64,000 nucleotides of DNA from Aureivirga sp. CE67 (lineage in GTDB: Bacteria; Bacteroidota; Bacteroidia; Flavobacteriales; Flavobacteriaceae), in contig NZ_JADOTV010000001.1 in NCBI RefSeq assembly GCF_015767245.1, positions 827,814-891,813 of the forward strand. Direction: 5' to 3'. The notes beneath the pieces were generated by a model. It was not told where the DNA came from, made no database searches, and was given only the letters and a program-made list of their open reading frames with translations. The first letter of the stretch is position 1, and every line of letters starts with the position of its first letter. Made by a program: the position numbers and the translations under genes. Shown piece after piece: positions 46,008 to 52,660 of the stretch.

Positions 46008-46949
46008 CTACTTTAAATTGTGTAAATAATGTGCTAATGCATTGATTTCTTCTTCTGTCATTAAAAAATTCGGCATGTATGCTCCGTGTTTCATCTTCTG
46101 AGGATCTTCAATCCAATCTTTAATATTTTGAAAATTCACCTCCGCTTTTCCTCCAAGCATTTTATTTCTACTTGCAAAATGCGTCAAATCTGGGCCAACT
46201 TTTGCTTTTGCAGAAGTTCCTCTAATCGTATGACAGTTTGCACAAACTTTATCTTGAAATAATTGTTTTCCTTTTTGAAAAAGAGTGTCCGGTTTTTCAA
46301 CAGCTTTTTGTTTTTGTTCTTGAAACCATTTTTCAAATTCTTCTGGTTCATGTGCAAAAACTTCTACTCGCATCCAAGTATGTTGTGCACCACAAAACTC
46401 GTTGCACATTCCTTCATAAACTCCAGGTTCTCTTGCTTGCATCCAAACAAAATTGGTAACTCCAGGAACCATATCTATTTTTCTTCCCAATGCTGGAACG
46501 TACCAATCATGTACAACATCTGCACTTTCCATAAGTGCAACAAACTTATCTCCTGTTGGAATATGTAATTCATTTGCTGTAAAAAGTGTGTCTCCTAAAT
46601 ATTCTATTTCCCACCACCATTGATGTCCTGTGATTTTCACAAAAGGTTTTTGTTCTTCGCTTGGCGTTTGTTGAATTCTGAACATCACTTTCACAGTCAG
46701 AAATAAAAATACTATGACTAAAACTGAAGCAATAAAAAGTGTGATTCTTTCCGTAGAGCGGTTTTCTAAAACCGTGTATTTGTCTTTTTCTAATTTTTTG
46801 GATTTATATTTTCTAACAATAAAAATCAGAAAACCAGCAACCAAAATAAAAACTACAAGTGCAGCTATAAAAAAATGAAAGAATAATTCATTCATGATAT
46901 CTGTATCTTCCGAAGAAGAACGAAAAATATGGTAAATCGATTCATTCAT
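46008..46949 (-). CDS. ctaC: Cytochrome c oxidase subunit II fused to cytochrome c (caa3 type)
   Basis: A 313-residue electron-entry subunit. Two N-terminal helices anchor it. The cupredoxin domain carries the CuA site: H in ADVVHDWYVPA and the cluster GMCNEFCGAQHTWM. A fused cytochrome c domain follows with the heme motif CANCH (about 236-240) and a Met ligand in YMPNFLM. The fusion defines the oxidase as caa3 type. It is the first gene of the seven-gene operon running to the cytochrome b/c fusion. The upstream region has an imperfect -7-like AATATTTG but no convincing promoter. Confidence 0.95.
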   Translation of the reverse strand: MNESIYHIFRSSSEDTDIMNELFFHFFIAALVVFILVAGFLIFIVRKYKSKKLEKDKYTVLENRSTERITLFIASVLVIVFLFLTVKVMFRIQQTPSEEQKPFVKITGHQWWWEIEYLGDTLFTANELHIPTGDKFVALMESADVVHDWYVPALGRKIDMVPGVTNFVWMQAREPGVYEGMCNEFCGAQHTWMRVEVFAHEPEEFEKWFQEQKQKAVEKPDTLFQKGKQLFQDKVCANCHTIRGTSAKAKVGPDLTHFASRNKMLGGKAEVNFQNIKDWIEDPQKMKHGAYMPNFLMTEEEINALAHYLHNLK

Positions 46950-47052
46950 TCTCTCAAATATTTTTTATAACCAATTGAATATTAGTTAATTTACAATTTT
47001 TAAGAAAAAGAACAAAGAGTTTTTTTTGATTTGTTTAACATCTAAAAACAAA

Positions 47053-47081
47053 AAAGTTACTCCAGAATTTGAAGTAACTTT
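47053..47081 (-). terminator. Terminator of the BlaI/M56 operon
   Basis: An 8-bp stem AAAGTTAC/GTAACTTT (47053-47060 with 47074-47081) lies about 40 bp past the last M56 stop and ends in a long T-run on the minus strand. Confidence 0.7.
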
Positions 47082-47121
47082 ATATTATATAATGAAATTT
47101 TTAATCTTTTAGAAATACTGT

Positions 47122-48558
47122 TTAAGAATTTTTAAATAAAGAAATGGTCTTTTTCAACATATTAATACCATATCCTAATTTTTCAGATTTCATCTTCTTT
47201 TTGAATTCTGATTTTGTAATTTCCTTTCCATCCGTATCTAACCATTTAAAATCATCAATTGCACCAATTTTTTCTAATTCATTCTCTAAAAAAATATAGC
47301 TAGCTTCCATATCTGTTGGAGAATCATCTTCTGTAAAAGTTGACATCCCTACAAAATCTCCTTGAACCATTGTATTTGATTTATTTTTAGTATTATATTC
47401 TATATCAAAATTTGTTTTATTCATTTTAAAATGAAAAATATCTCCTTTTTGATTTACGGTAATACTAAGTTTTAATTCAGGTACATCAGATTGAAAACCA
47501 TGTTTTTTCACATAGTTTTTGGTCTTCTCATCTAAAATCAAAAAGTCTAAACCAGTTATATTTTTATCTGAATCTCTTAATACATTTTCAAATTTTATTT
47601 CTTTCCCAAGATATCTTCTTGCATATTTTGCTTCAAAAAGATCAATATCTCGATCTGTAGTTTCCTCTGAAAACTCTATAAATAATTTCTCAGTATTTTC
47701 TCTCGTCTGCGAAAACATCATAAAACTAACTAAAAAAGGAATTACAAATAATACCTTTAGAATATTCGTCTTTGCAGATCTTCTTTTTTGCAACATTAAA
47801 ACTCTATTTTTTAATGTACTTTCTTTTTTAAATGAATTGGTAAGCATAGAATTATTTTTTATTTGTAGTTGAACAATTAATTTTTGATAATCATAGCTAG
47901 AAAACGAATTTTCGTTAATCGTTTTTTCGTCTGCTAAAAATTCATGTGTTTCTTCGAATCCTTTTCGGTAAAATCTCAAAAACGGATTGAACCAAAACAA
48001 AGCTTCTATTATTTGAATCAGAAGAACATCAAAAGTGTGAAACTCTCTTACATGAATATTTTCGTGAACTAAAATCTTTTTCAAAGCATTAATCTCCATA
48101 TTTTCAGTATTCACAACTATGTATTTGTAAAAAGAAAAAGCTTCGTTTTCATTTTTACTTTCTAAATATTTTATTCCAAAAGCTTCTTTCCATTTTAATT
48201 TTTTGAGCTGTTTTAAAAGCAATATTATTTTCCAAAAAAGTAAACTCAATAAAACCACAGAAATCATAATAACTCCAATTGAAATCCAATTTGAATAATC
48301 AATTTCTGATTTAATTTCGATAGGAACTTCTGAAAGTGTTTGCGTAACATTTTCTAAAACTGGATTTTGTTCTATTTTTTCTATAGAAGAAATTTCTACT
48401 TCTTTTTCAATAAAAATACTTGGTAACAAAAAGCTACATAAAACTCCTCCTAACAAGAAAAATCGATTTGCTTGGTAGAAAGTTTCTTTTCGCAAAAAAA
48501 CATGATAAATTCCTGCAAAAAGAAGTAATAGAATATTGACTTTTAGGATGTAAAGCAT
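47122..48558 (-). CDS. BlaR1-like M56 family metallopeptidase, copy 1
   Basis: A 478-residue membrane sensor-protease. Three helices in the first 120 residues, a cytoplasmic zinc-protease domain with H165-E166-x-x-H169 (HENIH) and a downstream Glu in FEETHEFLADE, then a fourth helix (about 262-281) and a C-terminal outer domain of about 195 residues. In BlaR1 systems, outside signals activate the protease, which then relieves repression by BlaI. The outer domain here is not a penicillin-binding domain. It is the last gene of the operon. Up to about residue 260 it is nearly identical to copy 2, whereas the outer domains differ. Confidence 0.9.
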   Translation of the reverse strand: MLYILKVNILLLLFAGIYHVFLRKETFYQANRFFLLGGVLCSFLLPSIFIEKEVEISSIEKIEQNPVLENVTQTLSEVPIEIKSEIDYSNWISIGVIMISVVLLSLLFWKIILLLKQLKKLKWKEAFGIKYLESKNENEAFSFYKYIVVNTENMEINALKKILVHENIHVREFHTFDVLLIQIIEALFWFNPFLRFYRKGFEETHEFLADEKTINENSFSSYDYQKLIVQLQIKNNSMLTNSFKKESTLKNRVLMLQKRRSAKTNILKVLFVIPFLVSFMMFSQTRENTEKLFIEFSEETTDRDIDLFEAKYARRYLGKEIKFENVLRDSDKNITGLDFLILDEKTKNYVKKHGFQSDVPELKLSITVNQKGDIFHFKMNKTNFDIEYNTKNKSNTMVQGDFVGMSTFTEDDSPTDMEASYIFLENELEKIGAIDDFKWLDTDGKEITKSEFKKKMKSEKLGYGINMLKKTISLFKNS

Positions 48559-48569
48559 TAGTTCTAGTT

Positions 48570-49943
48570 TTAATTAAGATGTTCAAATTTCTGCTTCTTC
48601 AAACTAAATACATTGTTTTTAGAATCTCTTACTACTGTATAGTTTTCTTGTTTCAGCATTTCACTAGCCTTTTTCTCAGTAATCACATTTCCTTTATCAT
48701 CCTTCCAAATTGGATTTTCAGCATTATTAAACTTAACAGTAGATTTTTCTTGATCGTAAACTACTTCTAAACCTTTATTAGAAGTAATAATGTCAGGATT
48801 GTCTTTGTCAATTTCTATTTTTAATGGATTAATTACATTTCGACTATTTGAATTTATATTTGATCTCGTAACCAATCTATCATAATTTTTCATTGTTGTC
48901 TTAAAATCATAAGAAGTAATTTCTTCTTTTTCATTTCTTTTTATATTATCAAATAAGAATCTTTCTTTATCAAAGAAACTCGCATATAAATCCTGAAACT
49001 CTTTTATTTCCTCATCTGTACTATCTTTTGTTAAAATAAAAGTGTATTTTTCAGAATCATTTCCACTGATAATTTGTTTCTCTTTTGTTTGAGCAAAAAC
49101 CATAAAACTCAATAAAAAAGGAATAATTAAAACCAATTTTAAAAATTGTATTCTTGTAGATTTTCCTTTTTGTAACATTAAAACTCTTCGCTTCAGCGTG
49201 CTTTCTTTTTTGAATGAATTTGTAATCATAGAATTATTTTTTATTTGAAGTTGAACAATTAATTTTTGATAATCATAGCTAGAAAACGAATTTTCATGTA
49301 TCGTTTTTTCGTCTGCTAAAAATTCATGTGTTTCTTCGAATCCTTTTCGGTAAAATCTCAAAAACGGATTAAACCAAAACAAAGCTTCTATTATTTGAAT
49401 CAGAAGAACATCAAAAGTGTGAAACTCTCTTACATGAATATTTTCGTGAACTAAAATCTTTTTCAAAGCATTTTTTCCCATATTTTCTGAGTTCACGACA
49501 ATGTATTTGTAAAAAGAAAAAGCTTCATTTTCATTTTTACTTTCTAAATATTTTATTCCAAAAGATTCTTTCCATTTTAATTTTTTTAGCTGTTTTAAAA
49601 GCAATATTATTTTCCAAAAAAGTAAACTCAATAAAACCACAGAAATCAAAGTAACTCCAATTGAAATCCAATTTGAATAATCAATTTCTGATATGACTTC
49701 CGTTGGAACTTCTGTAACTCTTTGCGTAACATTTTCTAAAACTGGACTTTGCTCTATATTTTCTAAAGAAGTAATTTCTATTTCTTTTTCAATAAAAATA
49801 TTTGGCAGCAAAAAACTACATAAAACTCCTCCTAACAAGAAAAATCGATTTATTTGGTAGAAAGTCTCTTTTCGCAAAAAAATATGATAAATTCCTGCGA
49901 AAAGAAGTAATAGAAAATTGACTTTTAGGATGTATATGATCAT
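48570..49943 (-). CDS. BlaR1-like M56 family metallopeptidase, copy 2
   Basis: A 457-residue paralogue of the next gene downstream, with the same helix plan and zinc site (H166-E167-x-x-H170). The C-terminal outer domain (about 285-457) is charged, Asn/Lys-rich and has little resemblance to that of copy 1 except near the start (TDEEIKEFQDLYA against TDRDIDLFEAKYA). Neither shows the SxxK motif of a beta-lactam sensor, so the signal is probably something else. Its ATG overlaps the BlaI stop (ATGA), so synthesis is coupled to the repressor. Confidence 0.9.
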   Translation of the reverse strand: MIIYILKVNFLLLLFAGIYHIFLRKETFYQINRFFLLGGVLCSFLLPNIFIEKEIEITSLENIEQSPVLENVTQRVTEVPTEVISEIDYSNWISIGVTLISVVLLSLLFWKIILLLKQLKKLKWKESFGIKYLESKNENEAFSFYKYIVVNSENMGKNALKKILVHENIHVREFHTFDVLLIQIIEALFWFNPFLRFYRKGFEETHEFLADEKTIHENSFSSYDYQKLIVQLQIKNNSMITNSFKKESTLKRRVLMLQKGKSTRIQFLKLVLIIPFLLSFMVFAQTKEKQIISGNDSEKYTFILTKDSTDEEIKEFQDLYASFFDKERFLFDNIKRNEKEEITSYDFKTTMKNYDRLVTRSNINSNSRNVINPLKIEIDKDNPDIITSNKGLEVVYDQEKSTVKFNNAENPIWKDDKGNVITEKKASEMLKQENYTVVRDSKNNVFSLKKQKFEHLN

Positions 49944-50314
49944 TTTTTCCCTTTTTCTTTATCTTTTTCAATAAGCGCAATAATTTCCTCTAACTCGTCC
50001 GAACTAATTTTTTCTTCCTTCGCAAAAAATGACAACATGTTCTTAAAAGAATTATCAAAATAGTTCTTAATCGTACTATTGATGAATCTATTTCTATAAT
50101 CTTCTTTTGTTATTTTCGGAAAGTATCGATGGGTGTTTCCAAAAGCTTCATGCCCAACAAAACCTTTTGTTTCCATTTTTCGCACTGTTGTAGAAAGTGT
50201 GTTATAATGTGGTTTTGGCTCCGGAATCTCTTCCATAATTTCTTTTACAAATGCTTTTTCTAATTTCCAAAGCACCTGCATGATTTCCTCTTCTTTATTT
50301 GTTAGTTTTTTCAT
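49940..50314 (-). CDS. BlaI/MecI-family winged-helix repressor
   Basis: A 124-residue transcription factor. The N-terminal winged helix (about 1-75) contains TNKEEEIMQVLW and YNTLSTTVRKMETKGFV, the recognition helix of the family. The C-terminal dimerisation part holds NSFKNMLSFFAKEE, at the place where the partner protease cuts BlaI. It presumably represses its own operon through the ACTA-N6-TAGT sites upstream of the first gene and is inactivated by one or both M56 proteases. Confidence 0.94.
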   Translation of the reverse strand: MKKLTNKEEEIMQVLWKLEKAFVKEIMEEIPEPKPHYNTLSTTVRKMETKGFVGHEAFGNTHRYFPKITKEDYRNRFINSTIKNYFDNSFKNMLSFFAKEEKISSDELEEIIALIEKDKEKGKK

Positions 50315-50323
50315 TTTTTCTGT

Positions 50324-50914
50324 TTAAATAAATTTCATTTCAAATATTAAATAATGCTCAATATTAAACTTTTCTCCCCATTCTTCTGGTTTATATTCGC
50401 TAGAATCCACAGCACAATACATTAAATAATTCCCTTGTTTATATGGTAAAATGTAAGCCATCAAATAAATTTTCTTTCCAGATTCTTTGTTCTTATTTTG
50501 TAATGCAACAATTTCTCTCAAAGAATATTTTTCCGAATCCGTACTAGTGAAAAATTTTGTTGTTGAAAAACCTGGAAAACGAAATTGCATTTTCAATTGA
50601 TTTTCTTTTGTCTTTTTAGCCAAAACTCTAAATTTAAAAGTAGAATCTGCAATTTTTCTACTATTTCTAGAATCCACAATTGTATCTAAATTTGTCATTT
50701 TCCCATGCCACATTTCTTTCACTGTTAGCAAATAATCTTTTCCTTTTAAGTCTTTTCCTGAAAAATTGTATTTGTAATAATCAATATTTTCAAACATAAA
50801 ATAATCTTGTAATTCTTGGTTTTCTGAACTATAATCAACAGAAACAGTAAATTTTTGACCATAAGTTGAAATCGTCAATAGGAATAAGAATGCTTGCAAA
50901 GCAATTTTTTTCAT
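50324..50914 (-). CDS. Unrecognised exported protein, first gene of the BlaI operon
   Basis: A 196-residue protein with a signal peptide (1-19, ending STYGQ) and no lipobox or sorting domain. The mature part is rich in aromatic and charged residues and looks beta-rich. It has single scattered cysteines and no motif I know. It is first in the operon, 9 bp before blaI, and directly behind the promoter with the two operator-like sites. It should therefore be the most strongly regulated product, either an effector or a ligand-binding partner of the M56 sensors. That role is inference from position only. Confidence 0.65.
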   Translation of the reverse strand: MKKIALQAFLFLLTISTYGQKFTVSVDYSSENQELQDYFMFENIDYYKYNFSGKDLKGKDYLLTVKEMWHGKMTNLDTIVDSRNSRKIADSTFKFRVLAKKTKENQLKMQFRFPGFSTTKFFTSTDSEKYSLREIVALQNKNKESGKKIYLMAYILPYKQGNYLMYCAVDSSEYKPEEWGEKFNIEHYLIFEMKFI

Positions 50915-50936
50915 AATTATTTCATTTTTGTTTTGA

Positions 50937-50967
50937 CAAACATAAAACTATTTTATTAGTTATACAA
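50937..50967 (-). promoter_or_regulatory. Promoter of the BlaI/M56 operon
   Basis: On the minus strand TTG (50967-50965) is followed by 20 bases and TATGTTTG (50944-50937), a full match to the Bacteroidota promoter. It lies 23 bp upstream of the first ATG. Confidence 0.8.
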
Positions 50968-50980
50968 CTACTTTTATAGT
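50947..50980. promoter_or_regulatory. Two tandem operator-like sites ACTA-N6-TAGT
   Basis: Two dyads, 50947-50960 and 50967-50980, have the same half-sites and spacing, with centres exactly 20 bp apart, that is on the same face of the helix. The first sits in the -33/-7 spacer and the second overlaps the -33 box. The second lies within a longer palindrome at 50956-50992. They are the natural candidates for BlaI binding. Confidence 0.65.
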
Positions 50981-51035
50981 TGTTATAACTAAAAAAATAA
51001 ATACATATTGTATTTACTTAGAATTTTAATCAAAA

Positions 51036-51060
51036 AAAAGAGATGCTAAACATCTCTTTT
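51036..51060 (-). terminator. Terminator of the short FAD protein gene
   Basis: A perfect 10-bp stem AAAAGAGATG/CATCTCTTTT with a 5-base loop lies four bases after the stop codon on the minus strand. Confidence 0.85.
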
Positions 51061-51063
51061 CTA

Positions 51064-51684
51064 TTAGGAAACAGTTTTTTTATCATGAATCATGGTTGTT
51101 TTTCCATCATTCCAAATTGTCAAAATATCTGTAGCAACCTCTGCTCCACTTCCTGCAGCAATTGCAAACTGACTTCTACATCCTGCTAAAGTTCCTGCAA
51201 CATAAATTCCTTTATCCACTACATGATCCACATTTTTCAATTGAGTTCTTTGTTTAGCAGCAGGTAATTTTTGATGTAATTCAGTGTAAGCTTCTAAACC
51301 TTTAATTGCAAAGTTTTTTGGACCAACAGCTACTACGATATTTTTAGCTTCATAAGAATTTTTGTTCGTAATAACTTTTAATACATCTCCGTTCTTCTCA
51401 ATTTCTAAAACTTTCTCTTTCTCAATCTGAGAAACATGTGGATATAAAGAAGCTAATTGTTTTTTTCCGTCTTCTAACAAATCATCTCCAGAAGTATTTG
51501 GAGCAACTCCCATTACATTATTCAAAATGGCAGTTTGCAAAGAAGAAGCTCTCTGGTGCATGATAATTCCAATGTTTTTGTCCTTTGCAAATTCTCTTTC
51601 TTTTGCAGAACCAAGAACCAAACCACAAGAAATTCCAGCAGCTCCTCCACCTATAATTAATACGTCGAATATCATTTTTTTCAT
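51064..51684 (-). CDS. Short FAD-dependent oxidoreductase, thioredoxin reductase-like
   Basis: A 206-residue flavoprotein. The N-terminal dinucleotide-binding motif is DVLIIGGGAAGISCGLVLG and the second FAD motif is DKGIYVAGTLAGCRSQFAIAAGSG (split here by its conserved GD-like section). The NADPH domain and the CxxC redox pair of true thioredoxin reductases are absent, which explains the short length (about 310 residues is usual). Reading frame and terminator are intact, so it seems a natural short form rather than a wreck. Substrate unknown. Confidence 0.72.
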   Translation of the reverse strand: MKKMIFDVLIIGGGAAGISCGLVLGSAKEREFAKDKNIGIIMHQRASSLQTAILNNVMGVAPNTSGDDLLEDGKKQLASLYPHVSQIEKEKVLEIEKNGDVLKVITNKNSYEAKNIVVAVGPKNFAIKGLEAYTELHQKLPAAKQRTQLKNVDHVVDKGIYVAGTLAGCRSQFAIAAGSGAEVATDILTIWNDGKTTMIHDKKTVS

Positions 51685-51882
51685 TTTATAATCAAATGCT
51701 AAGATAGGAAATGAGTATAAATTTTAAGAAAATTTAAGAGTTAATAAAACAAAATGAAAAAAGTGTCGTTATTAAGTTATATATCAAATTAAGCAAAAAA
51801 CATCTATTATTTACTTTTAGAAATACGAGGGATGATAAACATCGGGCACTTTAGTGATTTGAATTAATTGTGTTCGGTGTTT

Positions 51883-52587
51883 TCACATTTTTAGATAAAA
51901 ATCTTTTACAATTTTGACATATTCTTCTGTATAATGATGTCTTTCTATTTCAATTATCAATTCCGAAATTTTAACTTCCTTTTGTTTAAAACTAAACTCT
52001 AAAAGACTTCTTTTTAGCGGTGCTTCTTTTCTCCCTCTTACTCTTGTAATTCTTTCTGGATAAAGTTTGAAATCTTTAGCAATTTGAATAAAATTTTCTT
52101 CTTCAGTAAAAGGAATAATGAAAGAACATTTACCTTCAGTTGAAAGTAATTCAGAAGTTTTTTCTAAAAGTTTTTCATAAGGTAAACTTTCCGAATGCCT
52201 GGCTAAAGCTCTTTTTTCATCTTCATTTTTAAAAGTTGTAGTATAAAAAGGTGGATTAGAAACTATCAAATCAAATTTTTCTTCTGTTTGAAACTCTTGT
52301 AAAGAACAATTTTCAATAACAATTCTTTTCTCCCATATAGAGTTTTCAAAATTCTCTTTTGCTTGCTCAAAAGCATTCTTTTCTATTTCTAAAGCAAAAA
52401 CCTCAGCTTGATTATTTCTTTGCGCTAACATCAGCGAAATTAATCCTGTTCCTGTTCCAATATCTAAAATCTTATTCGCATTCTCAGGATTTGCCCAAGC
52501 TCCAAGTAAAACTCCATCTGTTCCAACTTTCATTGCTGTTTTATCCTGAAATATTTCAAATTGTTTAAATCGAAAAGGTTTTCTCAT
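51883..52587 (-). CDS. trmN6: tRNA1(Val) (adenine-N6)-methyltransferase, TrmN6 type
   Basis: A 234-residue SAM-dependent methyltransferase. The SAM motif ILDIGTGTGLISLMLAQ is followed by the acidic residue in ALEIEKNAFEQAKEN and the catalytic NPPFY, typical of adenine or glutamine N-methyltransferases. Length and the N-terminal FRFKQFEIFQD with MKVGTDGVLLGAW match TrmN6 (YfiC), which methylates A37 of tRNA1(Val). It sits downstream of infB on the same strand but is separated by a terminator. Confidence 0.87.
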   Translation of the reverse strand: MRKPFRFKQFEIFQDKTAMKVGTDGVLLGAWANPENANKILDIGTGTGLISLMLAQRNNQAEVFALEIEKNAFEQAKENFENSIWEKRIVIENCSLQEFQTEEKFDLIVSNPPFYTTTFKNEDEKRALARHSESLPYEKLLEKTSELLSTEGKCSFIIPFTEEENFIQIAKDFKLYPERITRVRGRKEAPLKRSLLEFSFKQKEVKISELIIEIERHHYTEEYVKIVKDFYLKM

Positions 52588-52605
52588 TCTTTTTATATTT
52601 AATAA

Positions 52606-52638
52606 AAAAACCTGTAAGAGTTCATCTTACAGGTTTTT
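52606..52638 (-). terminator. Terminator of rimP-nusA-infB
   Basis: A perfect 14-bp stem AAAAACCTGTAAGA/TCTTACAGGTTTTT with a 5-base loop lies about 22 bp after the infB stop codon. Confidence 0.92.
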
Positions 52639-52660
52639 CAATATGTTATGAAAAATTAAA

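Noticed and set aside
47122..49943. Beta-lactam resistance locus
   Set aside because: BlaI and BlaR1-like proteins are present, but there is no beta-lactamase, no PBP2a and no penicillin-binding sensor domain in either M56 protein.
51685..51882. Possible small RNA or gene between trmN6 and the short FAD gene
   Set aside because: I found no ORF, no complete promoter and no stable hairpin in this 198-bp gap.
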